DNA of 64,000 nucleotides from assembly GCA_026168455.1 (NCBI GenBank), contig CM047426.1, positions 71,699,986 through 71,763,985 of the forward strand, given 5' to 3'. A program made the position numbers and the translations under genes. The first letter of the stretch is position 1, and each line of letters starts with the position of its first letter. Of this stretch, positions 35,701 to 43,079 are shown one piece after another. The stretch comes from Theocolax elegans (taxonomy: Eukaryota > Arthropoda > Insecta > Hymenoptera > Cerocephalidae). Below the pieces are notes generated by a model. That model did not search any database and had not been told where the DNA came from. It worked only from the letters and a program-made list of their open reading frames with translations.

Positions 35701-37502
35701 CAGAAAACTTGGTAATGTAAAGAACAAATAGGCTTTTCCCGTCTGCACTCTAGCAGAATCTGCTCGTTTGGGAAAAGGTTTCCTCCGGCTTTCCTCTACC
35801 AAGAGGAAAGCTAACAGGCCCTCCATTGTTTCTTCATATTTGTTCCTCAGGCAAAAAACAAGGACCGCAATAAAACCCGATTGGAAAATGCGGCCCGGTT
35901 ATATGGCGTTCGCACATCTGGTCGAGCCGTCCTTTTCTCGTACAATACCGTTATATAGTAATGTTTCCTTCATTTTTAATCGATTTTTCTTTTTTACTTT
36001 GCGATGGTTCAATTCTATTAATAACATTGTTTTAATAATTATACTTAAGTTTTAAGTATCATCTTTCACATTCGTTGTATTATCTTGTATTATCATAATA
36101 TTTATAATTTCTCAAGTAATCCTCTTTTTCTATATATTTTCTTTAAATAAAATACTAACATCTGTAAAGTGAAAAGTATGATTATTTTAAATCATGAAGT
36201 ACATTTAAAACATACTATTCATACTTATTTGTGTCCCTAACACGTTCTCTTATTCTATGTTAAAGCGTACGTTTAGGGTTTACAACATACATAAGCATTT
36301 CAGTTCTTCTAATCAAATTTGTAGAGTATACTTGTATTTGTTTTTAAATATTTTTTATCTTTATTTCTTACAATATTGTCATCTAAATTGTAACAAATTT
36401 TAATTTTTATATTTTATTTGAAACTTGTTTAATTAACAAATACTGAAAAATTTATTGTGAACGCGCACTTCTTGTATAGAATTATTAACTGGGATCCGAG
36501 GGACTAACTCGAATGCACTCGTGGTCAGCCTTTTATCCTATTTTAAAAAAGAGATAGACCTGAAAGTGAAGCCACAATAACATCGTTTTGATTAGATGTT
36601 ACGAACGAATGTCATCTATTTGCGGTTTCTATGTGTCTTGCAATAATGCTAATGTGCCTTTAGATTTTGGAACTTGGGGGGGGGGGCTAGGCGAGAAGGA
36701 GTTAAGAAGTTAAAGAGAACGAATGGAAAAAAGAGATCTCTGTCTATCTTTCAGAGACTCGAGTCAAAACTCGAAGATATGCTCTGTGACCACGAGAGCA
36801 TTAAGATTAATACATAATAATTAACCCATAAAAACTGCCCTAGTAAGTTAAATTCTAGACGGAATCGGACACGGAATTATACTTATTGAATGTTTTATGA
36901 TATATTTAAAGAATTTGACAATTGCCAAAATTTTCACTTATTACTGTTAGCTGTCGTTCAATAAATGAAAGATCATGTCTTAGACTTCTTGGTATATACT
37001 TCTAAAATATAAAATATCAATCTTTGAGTATTAGGAGTCACCATTTAATTTCTATATCACCCCTCTGATAAGCTCAAAAAATCTAGGTTTCATTTCGAAA
37101 TTAGATTTTTTTATTTTACAAAATGTCGCAGGAAATACCACATAAATTAATTTGAAAATTTTAATTACCAGTATATTGCTAATGTAATTCAAGTATATTT
37201 TCATATATACTGGCAATATGCAATAGTAATTAAAATAAATATCAAGTATATATTTGCCATTGCTGCACTGCAATATTTATGATGTATTAATAATTTACAT
37301 TCCCGTTTAAGATGCACTATATCTATGAAAACTAAAGTTGTAGTCATGGAATATAATATATTAATTTTTTATTACTTTTTACTTTGGGTTGGTATAAATA
37401 TAAATAATATTTTTTATATTTTCACAGCAATGTGGATCAAAACAGAACGACAGTAATCAGAATCTTCATACAAATGAGGTATACGGTACTCCTGTGGTCT
37501 GA
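11548..37502 (+). CDS. Sema2a: Class-2 secreted semaphorin (Sema-2a-like), ten exons, 5' end missing
   Basis: The exons are 11548-11635, 17056-17107, 18470-18532, 19009-19116, 25565-25835, 26080-26310, 27534-27947, 31935-32211, 32812-33259 and 37428-37502. All junctions are GT-AG and the phases join without a break to give 674 residues and a stop. The domain order is a Sema beta-propeller (exons 1-8), a PSI cysteine module (end of exon 8), one Ig domain (exon 9) and a short tail without a membrane segment. That is the class-2 secreted layout. From family knowledge, it is an axon-guidance ligand acting outside the cell through plexin receptors (PlexB in flies). Missing: signal peptide and roughly the first 30-60 residues. 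Sema-2b is a close paralogue, so a/b assignment is less sure than the class. Confidence 0.93.
12032..12790 (+). repeat. Left long terminal inverted repeat of piggyBac element
   Basis: It pairs with 15640-16384 from the first base. Shared landmarks are ttcggggacgctctacgaga, cgatctgttggt and the catcccacttcaagtattcg-type segment. Confidence 0.85.
13213..14647 (-). pseudogene. Decayed piggyBac transposase (DDE_Tnp_1_7)
   Basis: It reads right to left in at least four frame segments. 14647-14300 is a Lys/Asp/Glu-rich N-terminus like those preceding piggyBac cores. 14354-13929 has VVSSAMVRDKFLEIKSKI and later ALTIDEMMVDDR, matching the conserved 'S..M.RD.F..I' and 'IDE.M' regions around the first catalytic Asp. 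13876-13592 contains YHLYFDNYFTSFDLILHLKK and GLRSIGTIRENR, the segment carrying the later catalytic Asp. 13616-13213 is the degraded C-terminus with a NKYMG relic of the NK.MGG region. Frame breaks near 14330, 13900, 13610 and 13420 mean that it cannot encode an active enzyme. It sits between the long inverted repeats. Confidence 0.85.
14717..14779. repeat. (GTCT)n/(ATCT)n microsatellite
   Basis: Four GTCT units pass into about ten ATCT units. It abuts the 3' side of the reverse-transcriptase fragment, as if the retroelement ended in or inserted at this repeat. Confidence 0.9.
14771..15250 (-). pseudogene. Non-LTR retrotransposon reverse-transcriptase fragment
   Basis: Minus strand, about 125 codons open and a further ~30 codons readable upstream. 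It encodes ARGPDDIPIKFI, WKRAIIRPIPK and LRPISILPATSKILE, the standard order of the palm/finger motifs 0-2 of non-LTR (LINE) reverse transcriptases. The endonuclease, the catalytic YADD region and the C-terminus are absent. It lies inside the piggyBac element, so it arrived after or during that element's decay. A (GA)n run at ~15249-15267 marks the other edge. Confidence 0.8.
15640..16384 (-). repeat. Right long terminal inverted repeat of piggyBac element
   Basis: Inverted copy of 12032-12790. It differs by scattered substitutions, for example caaaccaaggc versus caaatcaaggc near the tip. Confidence 0.85.
16389..17055. other. Remainder of semaphorin intron
   Basis: AT-rich, no recognised element, ending at acceptor gttacag. 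Confidence 0.5.
17056..17107 (+). CDS. Sema2a: Sema-2a exon b
   Basis: 52 nt. It completes the split Met codon and encodes DKIFKLNLSNISHSNCE. The donor is gtaaag. Confidence 0.9.
17108..18469. other. Semaphorin intron, nothing recognised
   Basis: 1,362 bp of AT-rich sequence between donor gtaaag and acceptor tttttcag; no element or ORF supported. Confidence 0.5.
18470..18532 (+). CDS. Sema2a: Sema-2a exon c
   Basis: 63 nt, phase 0. It encodes RDVLNLEPSNVANCVSKGKS plus Glu. The following 476-bp intron has donor gtatgt. Confidence 0.9.
19009..19116 (+). CDS. Sema2a: Sema-2a exon d
   Basis: 108 nt, phase 0. It encodes HFDCRNHIRVIQPMENGNR then LYLCGTNAHSPKDWVIY. The conserved 'CGTNAHSPKD' propeller motif is typical of the family. 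The donor gtaagt is followed by a 6.4-kb intron. Confidence 0.93.
19176..19978. repeat. Palindromic element family A, long copy, right tip missing
   Basis: The first ~165 bp match the element at 295. The inner arms (about 19340-19650 and 19665-19978) pair closely around a short centre near 19655 and contain ggttagattattggccaaga and its complement. The right arm stops at ttgaaaaatttcc, so the outer ~150 bp (the gggctatttcacg complement) are absent. A second palindrome begins 25 bp later. Confidence 0.85.
20003..21620. repeat. 1.6-kb fold-back element (family B)
   Basis: It opens tgggtggttctccgtgaaat and closes with atttcacagagaaccaccca, with TA repeats on both sides. Arms of roughly 720-750 bp pair over their whole length around an unpaired spacer of about 150 bp (20725-20870). 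Each arm carries the same reading frame pointing inward, ending in GRKVSPLVSVSI and stop (left arm + strand to 20576; right arm - strand to 21015). It carries no recognisable transposase. Confidence 0.85.
21621..23457. other. Semaphorin intron, no element recognised
   Basis: AT-rich. A short minus-strand ORF at 22768-22959 has Tyr/Arg-rich composition but no recognisable motif and is not called. Confidence 0.4.
23462..23903. mobile_element. TTAA-flanked palindromic MITE (family C2)
   Basis: TTAA lies on both sides (23458-23461 and 23904-23907). The left end atggggtccgatttgtcgaa pairs with the right end ttcgacaaatttgaccccac. The repeated aatatttcgaat/attcgaaa and attatttcgaaagtaat segments form long arms. 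It carries no coding. The piggyBac-like target suggests mobilisation by a piggyBac transposase (inference). Confidence 0.8.
23908..25133. other. Semaphorin intron, possible unclassified repeat
   Basis: A minus-strand ORF at 24110-24439 (109 codons) sits just inside an aacttaaggcgatgtgatac sequence that resembles a TTAA-bounded element end. No opposite end was found and the ORF shows no family motif. Confidence 0.3.
25138..25454. mobile_element. TTAA-flanked MITE, family C1 copy 1
   Basis: TTAA duplications lie at 25134-25137 and 25455-25458. The ends are cggggtgtaatagtcaatat and, inverted, ggggattccatactcaatta. An inner inverted pair reads gagaaaagtcttacca / tggtaagacttttctc. Two other copies lie at 30183 and 38970. 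Confidence 0.85.
25565..25835 (+). CDS. Sema2a: Sema-2a exon e: central Sema domain
   Basis: 271 nt. It encodes NNLTHLSRRQHVPGVGMGIA, CPYDPADNSTAVWVE and YSGTNAEFTKADTVIFRTDL, a strongly conserved stretch of class-2 semaphorins. It ends one base into a Lys codon, with donor gtaagt. Confidence 0.95.
26080..26310 (+). CDS. Sema2a: Sema-2a exon f
   Basis: 231 nt. It encodes PNFVGSFDIGEHVFFFFRET, AVEYINCGKSIYSRVARVCK and WATYLKARLNCSIPGEFPFY. Conserved propeller cysteines are present. Acceptor ttttttcag, donor gtaagt. Confidence 0.95.
26311..27533. other. Semaphorin intron with palindromic AT repeats
   Basis: It contains local repeats of tctagatatattatgatata (27177-27240) and a (TA)n run at about 27478-27501. 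No mobile element is recognised. Confidence 0.5.
27534..27947 (+). CDS. Sema2a: Sema-2a exon g
   Basis: 414 nt, the longest Sema-domain exon. It encodes FTTSTNGLMGSAICSFHIDA, WLPVLSNKVPEPRPGQCVND, TVLNFIRSHPLMDSAV and TKLVVDKLRIEF. The donor gtaagt lies only ~20 bp from an (AC)n tract invaded by a retrotransposon. Confidence 0.95.
27967..27993. repeat. (CA)n microsatellite, left of retrotransposon
   Basis: (CA)n with one TA interruption. The same repeat type resumes at 29577-29591, on the other side of the inserted element. Confidence 0.9.
27994..29576 (+). mobile_element. R1-clade non-LTR retrotransposon, internally deleted
   Basis: It is bounded on both sides by (AC)n repeat and much richer in GC than its surroundings. 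The + strand encodes in order: an endonuclease C-terminus (IIDLTF ... SDHQALEYQLQT, about 28030-28130), a linker, RT N-terminal motifs (KASGPDGIPGLAIKTAAL at ~28720-28775; LLPKGSQPP and YRPLCLLGIAGKLFERVI at ~28855-28955), then SDNQFGFQKERSTIELA. The sequence jumps directly to a C-terminal zinc-knuckle tail (DVEHVLFHCPNFLEKR, ~29139-29200). The YADD-containing core is deleted, and stops and frameshifts occur throughout. R1-clade elements of the Waldo/Mino kind target ACAY/AC repeats. Confidence 0.85.
28720..29450 (+). pseudogene. R1-type ORF2 remnant (RT plus C-terminal region)
   Basis: The frame is open in pieces 28579-28836, 28849-29070 and 29103-29450. A stop at 28836 and a frame change near 29090-29100 separate them. 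The conserved RT motifs are those listed for the element. The last piece ends GGLTVE and stop, followed by a short 3' UTR with a gcctgtgtgatctggcaggg hairpin-like inverted pair (cctgcc...ggcagg). Confidence 0.75.
30183..30487. mobile_element. TTAA-flanked MITE, family C1 copy 2
   Basis: TTAA lies at 30179-30182 and 30488-30491. The left end is agggatgacatac and the right end is aattgagtattggacctct. The inner pair gaagtcttaccaaaaatg / ttttgataagacttttatc is retained. It is more diverged than copies 1 and 3. Confidence 0.8.
30508..30949 (+). mobile_element. Long tRNA-headed SINE with target duplication
   Basis: The target duplication aaaagtcagatt lies at 30493-30504 and 30950-30961. The head has A box tggctcatgggtagagc and B box gggttcgatcc. 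Then comes a ~190-bp body not shared with the other SINEs, then the shared 3' module (acaagcaccactg ... cacctccgtcgctgattag ... gagcgacgttaaa) and poly-A. Length about 440 bp. It is inserted two bases outside the TTAA of the neighbouring MITE. Confidence 0.88.
30962..31934. other. Semaphorin intron, nothing recognised
   Basis: AT-rich intron sequence ending at acceptor gttgtag. Confidence 0.5.
31935..32211 (+). CDS. Sema2a: Sema-2a exon h: end of Sema domain and PSI module
   Basis: 277 nt. It encodes the last propeller blade (ALYVASDHRIKQIDL) followed by the PSI cysteine cluster MCSRRYDNCLRCVHDPYCGW. The Cys spacing and the CGWD motif are diagnostic of plexin-semaphorin-integrin modules. The donor splits a Gly codon (gg|a). 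Confidence 0.95.
32212..32811. other. Semaphorin intron, nothing recognised
   Basis: 600 bp, AT-rich, acceptor ttatatag. Confidence 0.5.
32812..33259 (+). CDS. Sema2a: Sema-2a exon i: Ig domain
   Basis: 448 nt. It encodes LLQDVTNSTADMCDNSV and then an Ig fold: the first Cys in HLGCFIKMPEV, Trp in EVKWYHYS, and the final Cys in DAGRYDCWLGG. After it come YNITVDAHRC and the family-specific SNDYQKIYSDWCHEFEKYK. It ends at gca|gtaagt in phase 0. Confidence 0.95.
33723..34391. repeat. Palindromic element family D, complete
   Basis: It begins acaaggagagtatcccaggt and ends with acctgggatactctccttgt, the exact inverse. The arms pair over about 330 bp with scattered mismatches around a centre near 34055. 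It lies in the last semaphorin intron. A one-sided relic is at 3167. No coding capacity. Confidence 0.88.
34670..35598. repeat. Palindromic element family E with CAACGTT-rich core
   Basis: It opens cccggtcgaaaaaaaataag and closes with cttattttttttcgaccggg. The outer arms (~34670-34870 and 35410-35598) pair closely and are rich in ttaaatttttaac-like units. The core (35100-35335) contains at least five AACGTT words and a second, inner inverted pair (agcaacattccaa / ttggaatgttgct). Confidence 0.85.
35599..37427. other. Last semaphorin intron, remainder
   Basis: It has a slightly less AT-rich stretch at 35720-35950 and an 11-G run near 36676. No gene, splice-conserved exon or named repeat is seen. 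Confidence 0.45.
37428..37502 (+). CDS. Sema2a: Sema-2a terminal exon
   Basis: Acceptor ttttcacag. It encodes 24 residues beginning QCGSKQNDSN and ending VYGTPVV, then TGA. No transmembrane segment follows, which supports a secreted protein. The family's fly member has a similarly short Cys-containing tail. Confidence 0.88.
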   Translation, partial: QCGSKQNDSNQNLHTNEVYGTPVV

Positions 37503-38433
37503 TGGGAACATTCATTGGCATCTTCATTGAGTCAAACAAATAATGCAGAGAAATTTTCATAAATATTCTGCATCAGAATAATGCGGCCCTTTGCTAATAG
37601 ATCAAGTATTATCTACCACGAATATCTTATTGCTCTATTGCAGTTGCAGTGCTGCATTTTTAATTTTCATCAAGTAAGACTGAAGTATTAGCCCTGTAAC
37701 ATGCAAAAAAGAAGAGTTGTAAATTATATAAAATATTTAGTTCGGAAGTCATGTAAAAAAGAAGAAATAATAAGAGTTAAAGATTGATTACAATTAGAGT
37801 TAGAGTTCAGTATAATTTTTAATATTATATACAAGTACTCCGTCTTATTTTATTTGTTTATACAACGCTTATATATTTTAAGCACAGTACATTTTTTATA
37901 CACGGTTAATTTCTTTCTTTCCTCTATTTTATATCTTTTTTCATCAATTGCTGCGTATTGTATTTTACAATTGATCAAGCATTAACTAAATATTTATAGA
38001 ATTAAATACTATTATAACGTAAAAGTGAAAAATGAAAAAACATATAGAACAATCAATTTTAGAAAAGAGGTAGCTCTCGTATTCAATCAACGTTAAGTAT
38101 CATCAGATGCCAAATTAAGTGTTCTTAAAAACATCCCTTTAATGTTCATTTTCATTTTTAAGGCAATAAATATCAACTATTGGGATGCCATTCATTTATC
38201 ATTTTAAATTATGCTGGCTTATATTATACATAGACGATGTTGTTTGTATTAGAGTTGTACAATTTGAAAATGAGTGTGAGCGCGCGTATGTGTGTGTGTG
38301 TGTGTGTGTGTGTACACTAGAAAGATTTAAAAAATACAATTATATTCGACGCTAACCAATATATTTACTGAAAACTTTGCAAATAATGTTTCACGCAAAA
38401 TATAAATGACAGTCTCAAATTGGAAAGAATAAA
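37503..38433 (+). other. Probable semaphorin 3' UTR
   Basis: Noncoding sequence after the stop with several candidate AATAAA signals. A plausible one is at 38428-38433. A (TG)n microsatellite lies at 38287-38313. The true cleavage site cannot be told from sequence alone. Confidence 0.4.
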
Positions 38434-38969
38434 CCATTTTAATAAGCATCAATTTCGTTACATGTCTAGTTAGATTTTTTAATTATCTATAGGATCGTAC
38501 ATCTATATAGCTTATAATAAAAATAAAAAAATATGGGATATACTTAAAGAAATATAGCAAAACAGAAAAAAAAAACAAAACGCTTTTAACTTTGCCCAGA
38601 CTGGAAATTTTCATTTAATGTATTAAACGAGTGAAATATCTCATTTTCAGTGTATACCAAAATTTTGGAACACTCGGAAAGAAATACATTTACAAAATTA
38701 TCCGTATGTTTATATAAATTATTGAAATTACTAAATTAAAATAAATGACATTTACTTCCAAAATGAATCAATCAAATACTAATAGAATAAATAAAAATCT
38801 ATAAATAAATATTTAATTTAAAAGATTCACCAAATCGCATGTATTGACTGTCACATTAGTCAAAAAAGTTCAATTATTTCGGTCAAGTTTTTAAGTCTGT
38901 ATTTATTAATAAACGTAAGGTTTAGTAAGATTTATACTGCACATGGTACTTTTTAACTCATAGATTTAA

Positions 38970-39353
38970 CGGGGTGCCATAGTCAATATTTATCCTCCCT
39001 ACCTTATCGGCAATCGTGATTATTAGTAATAAATGTGTAAATAAAACAGTATGTGAAAAAATAAGAGAAGAGGCGCCTTCATTTATTGATAATATAACTG
39101 TGTGCCGAATTTCGGATGAAAATTATATTGCGTTTTTGAGAAAAGTCTTACCAAAAATGTGAATCTAACCTCAACGAGGTGAAAAGATTTGATATTTTTG
39201 GTAAGACTTTTCTCGAAAACACAATAATATTTTAATCTAAAATTCAGCACACAGTTAGATTGTCAGTAAACGAAGGCGCCTCTTCTCTTATTTTTTCACA
39301 TACCGTTATACTTTTTTATTAATTAATCATCAAAAATTGAGTATGGAACCCCC
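38970..39353. mobile_element. TTAA-flanked MITE, family C1 copy 3
   Basis: TTAA at 38966-38969 and 39354-39357. The ends are cggggtgccatagtcaatat and, inverted, gggggttccatactcaattt. The inner pair gagaaaagtcttaccaaaaa / ttttggtaagacttttctc is intact. It is the most complete copy. Confidence 0.87.
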
Positions 39354-39357
39354 TTAA

Positions 39358-40541
39358 TTTAATCATAAATTCATTCATTTTAATAGAATTTTCATTAAAT
39401 TATTAATGTTCCGTCCGACGTACGTATGATTTTGTTTATGTCCCAATGATTAAAGGTATAGACGCCTTATTTAACTGATATTAATCACTTGAAACATTAG
39501 CTTTTTTATTAGAAAAAGCAATAAAAACAATCTTTAGTCAATATAATTGCTATATTTATACCTTATCAAGCATTTATAACTATCTATTAATGTTGATATT
39601 TAACCTGTAAATTATACTGTTTAAGGTTATCTTTTTGGTTAACCCTTGTGTTAAAAAACAGGTATTATTTTTTAATTTATGCATCTAAAATATATTAAAA
39701 AACAAAACATATATACTTGCATATATTTTAATTTCTGATCGTTTGACTTGAAACAATTATTTTAAAATAACATGCATTTTTCCTCGCTGTTGAAAGATTT
39801 TTTTCAAAAAACCTAAATTAACGTATTTCTGGTAGATTTTTATAGATATTTATATATCGTGAATATCATTGTTTACCACGTCAAGAATAAAATAGGGCCA
39901 ATTTATTAAAATTTCATAGAAATTTCTATATTTAGTTCCGTTTAATAATAGGTACATGATTATTGCACAATCGGAACATAGGTTACACGATCGTCTAATA
40001 ACATGTACATATAAGGCTCTCAGATTTGAGGCAAATGTTGAGGCAGATATTGATTCAGAAAGAATTCGCGCTTTAAGTGATACAAAATTTTTTATTATTT
40101 ATGCTTATTTTCATTCATTATTCAGAGCTAATTAAAAAAATGTCTGAAAAGCGTTTATAAATAGGGACATCTACCTTACTACATTTGAAGGGTCCACGGG
40201 AAAAAGGAGGTAAGTAAATATTTTTTATTTTTCAGAAAGGCACATTTTTTTTTAATCTTTTTTTATGAAAATATACAATGAATTTTAAGAACAAAATGGT
40301 ACACGATTTTTTTATTATATATAAATTAATAAAAAATTTAAAAAGTAACAAACTCAATGATTCTTTAACAATGGAGGGGACCGTTAAAAGATTGAAATTA
40401 AATAAGTTAACAGTTTTGTATGTATAAAGAGGGAATGTTAAAAGGTTTAAATTTCAAATTTTAAATTTTACGCAAAAACAAGATATATCAATAATAAATT
40501 TTTTTATTTTATTTATTTTATTTATTTTATTTATTTTATTG
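39358..40541. other. Noncoding stretch
   Basis: No gene. A tttta/tttat repeat runs 40500-40540 just before the SINE. A gaagggtccacgggaaaaaggagg word near 40186 recurs, diverged and inverted, near 60150. Confidence 0.4.
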
Positions 40542-40753
40542 AGGCCTGCGATGGCTCGGTCGGTAGGGCGTCGGGCTCGTAATCTGGAGATCCCAGGTTC
40601 GATTCCCGGTCCCGGCCATTTGATACAAGCACCACTGGCGAATGTATTTTCACCAAGAGCTTTCTTCACCGAGACATCGTATGACCTCCGTCGCTGATTA
40701 GTACCGGTTTGGGAGCATACAAAGAGCGACGTTAAAATAATAAAAAAAAAAAA
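40542..40753 (+). mobile_element. tRNA-derived SINE, full-length
   Basis: The head aggcctgcgatggctcggtc has A box tggctcggtcggtagggcg and B box ggttcgattccc. Its anticodon-arm region (tcgggctcgtaatctgga) resembles an elongator Met or Thr tRNA. The 3' module runs acaagcaccactggcg ... cctccgtcgctgattag ... gagcgacgttaaaataat, then poly-A. It is probably transcribed by Pol III from the internal boxes. The tRNA part lacks a closing acceptor stem, so it is not a functional tRNA gene. Confidence 0.88.
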
Positions 40754-40775
40754 TTTATGCTCCCAAACTGGTGCT
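40754..40775 (-). mobile_element. 3' piece of minus-strand SINE split by the Polinton
   Basis: The sequence tttatgctcccaaactggtgct is the SINE tail in reverse. Its continuation (aatcagcgacggagg...) is found at 56831, on the far side of the Polinton. Confidence 0.8.
40770..40775. repeat. Polinton target-site duplication, left (ggtgct)
   Basis: Six bases identical to 56825-56830 flank the inverted repeats exactly. Six-bp duplications are the Polinton/Maverick hallmark. Confidence 0.9.
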
Positions 40776-41036
40776 AGTAGATAGGCAAGGGGGATTCTGC
40801 CTCCCCCCACCACTCCACAATCCCATATAAATACACGGTCCCCTCCAAATTAATTAACAGGTGTGCATACGCCAGGTAAAATTCTAAGAATTTCATTTTT
40901 CCAAGAATTACGATTATCAATTGCATTATCGTGCTCAACGTGAATGAGACATGCATAGATGACGAGTATAGGTCGATGCGACTAAGGATCAAATTACACC
41001 TCTTTGCATTCGAAAGTGCTGTCAAATTATCAGCTT
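40776..41036 (+). repeat. Polinton left terminal inverted repeat
   Basis: It matches 56567-56824 inverted. The outer ~160 bp are identical; the inner ~100 bp carry about five substitutions and one 3-bp indel. Confidence 0.93.
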
Positions 41037-41040
41037 CTAC

Positions 41041-41460
41041 ATCTTTTTACAATTGCGCATATTTGAATCTTGCGATGTTCGACCGGATGTCAAGAGTTAA
41101 ATTGCAGTTAAAAGATTCGATATTGGTTACACCAGTTATTTTAAAATTTCTTCGAATTTATCGTACTATGTTTTAAAATCAACAAGAAATGCGTTTTCTT
41201 TACAATTGCGAGTCTTTAAATCTTGCGATGCTCAACCGGATATTGGGAATTAAATTACAGTTTCAAAGCTTCGATATATTGCGTACAATACTTATTTAAT
41301 AAATAAAATTTCTTGGAATTTATCGGTCCATACGCTTCTTTTGCAATTGCGCATCTTTGCATCTTTCATGTACAAATGAATATTTGTATAAAATTACAAT
41401 TGATATTTTACAATACTTATTAATTAATAAAACTTCTCCGAATTTATTACATCATGTTTA
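41041..41460 (+). repeat. Polinton left subterminal repeats (three diverged units)
   Basis: Units start near 41045, 41197 and 41337. Each begins tttacaattgcg(c/a)- or ttgcaattgcgcat-like, passes a cttgcgatg.tc.accggat motif (first two units) and ends in an aaatttct.cgaatttat-like run. The period is about 115-150 bp. Confidence 0.7.
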
Positions 41461-41608
41461 AATGATCTTGACACTTTTTATCTCTTGAACAATTTTTACA
41501 ATTCTACGAATCGTTATTAATTTACTAGAAATTTTAATTTTGTTTCTAGTATATATACGAGTTACAGTATTATACTTAATTAGTTTGAGTTGTGATTTCG
41601 ACCGAAAT

Positions 41609-41920
41609 ATGGATCTAAGTGAATTGAATAAAATCGGGCAGTTGGAATATTTACCAACAAAAAAATTATCTGAACTAGAAATCAATAAAAAATATAAAAT
41701 ATCAAGCTTAAAAGAAATTAAGACTAAGTATGGGAAATCGGTTTATGTTGAAATAGAAAATTCTTTTGGAGTGTTTTTACCTCCTAGAATTTCTACATTT
41801 ATTCTACATAAAGAAAATTATTTGCAAAATTTAATTTTAGAATCAAAATCAAGAAATTTATATTTAAAAAATACAGGTGGTACAAAAATTAATAAAGTTG
41901 AATTTTGTAATGAAAATTAA
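41609..41920 (+). CDS. Small Polinton protein, possible OB-fold ssDNA-binding protein
   Basis: 103 residues from the ATG at 41609. I prefer this start because the upstream in-frame Met at 41540 adds a hydrophobic, AT-derived leader. The order LEINKKYKIS, IKTKYGKSVYVEIEN, FGVFLPPRI suggests alternating beta strands and a 'VFLP.R' surface, as in short proteins common in arthropod Polintons and large DNA viruses. An OB-fold single-strand-binding role next to PolB is inference from pattern and position. Reading frame intact. No catalytic residues are recognised. Confidence 0.55.
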   Translation: MDLSELNKIGQLEYLPTKKLSELEINKKYKISSLKEIKTKYGKSVYVEIENSFGVFLPPRISTFILHKENYLQNLILESKSRNLYLKNTGGTKINKVEFCNEN

Positions 41921-42048
41921 TTTGTACGAAGAGTTTAGATTGTAAGTCTATATATGGCATCAGTATGAACAATATGTATTGGCTTTGTATCCCGTTACAC
42001 TCAATACCGATGTAACTTCATCTTATTATTCGCAAGATAAAATCGATC

Positions 42049-42785
42049 TATATAAGAGGACCAGATGAAGTCCTTTGACAGTTCGTCTTTCATCGTAGCA
42101 TCCGAAAGTGCGTGAAGTGTAGTGTAGTGGCAGTTCATCTACTCGATTTTCTCACTGCAGTTTTGGAGAATTAACTGTAAGTAACTATACTTGTACTATT
42201 CATGATTGCATGTTAATATTCATGCTTTCTTAGATTTTTCAAAATCATGAAATTTTGACAGTAAAATATACATTTCATTATCATTATTTTTAGACTTTAA
42301 CTGAAACTTTTCAAACCGATAGAATTTATATAATATATTAATTCATTTTAATCACGATTAACGTATTAATTATAAAGGATCAATTTTTGATATCAGTAAT
42401 AAAACCATATTAATCACATTAATCTTTCATTGTGATTATAAATTTAATTATTGATAATAGAATATTATGTTTCTGTGAAACAATAAAAATAGTCAGTAGT
42501 TTTAAATGAAAGTATAATGTTTGAACTCCAAATTGAAAATATTAGCCAACAAATTGTTAAACGTTTCTACTAAGTTTACTTACTTACTAAATAAAGCTCA
42601 AATTAATTTTATTAATGGAAGAATTAAAAAATGCGAGTAATATTGGTAGATAAAATTAAATTTGCTTTCTATGAGAACGTATAACTAAAGCAAAAATGAC
42701 TTTTTTATTTGCAGGATCAGCGAGCGATCAGCAAGCAGCCAAGCGGTTCTACATATACTTGCTCTTTCCACATTAACTTCAAATA
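42049..42785 (+). promoter_or_regulatory. TATA box and two noncoding spliced leader exons
   Basis: TATATAAG lies at 42049-42056, with an initiator-like acagttc about 30 bp downstream. Leader exon 1 runs from about 42080 to 42176 (donor gtaagt). Leader exon 2 is 42715-42785 (acceptor tttgcag, donor gtaagt). It joins to 43077 (acceptor tttcag), three bases before the ATG at 43080. Neither leader exon contains an ATG. Confidence 0.65.
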
Positions 42786-43079
42786 GTAAGTTAAAATGCA
42801 TACATTTTCATAATCATTCTTTTTAGAATTTCCTATCAAAATAATATGGTATTAGAGTTTATATTAATTATTTTATTATTTTCATTATTACATATATTCA
42901 TTCTTTTTAGATTTTTTTAAATTGAGTAGTCTAATCTAATTTTATACCAGCCCTCAATATAGTATATTAACAATTTTTCATTAGTATTACTAATTGCCTT
43001 TACAATTTACTTTATATGCATGTAAATGAGTAGAAAATATTAAGATGTTTTAAGAATCGCAATTTTGTTGTTTCAGAAA

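Noticed and set aside
40186..40215. A gaaggg-ccacggg-aaaaaggagg word shared with ~60150 (inverted)
   Set aside because: Only about 30 bp are similar; too short to define an element from this window.
40542..40620. A tRNA-like sequence with good A and B boxes
   Set aside because: There is no acceptor-stem pairing or proper 3' end. It continues into a repeated module with poly-A, so it is a SINE head and not a tRNA gene.
40454..41025. ORFs across the left terminal repeat (and their twins at 56602-57136)
   Set aside because: They are frames through inverted-repeat and SINE sequence, mirrored at both ends; no protein character.
43065..43079. Upstream Met for the 84-aa Polinton ORF
   Set aside because: It lies before the splice acceptor tttcag; the mature leader joins at 43077.
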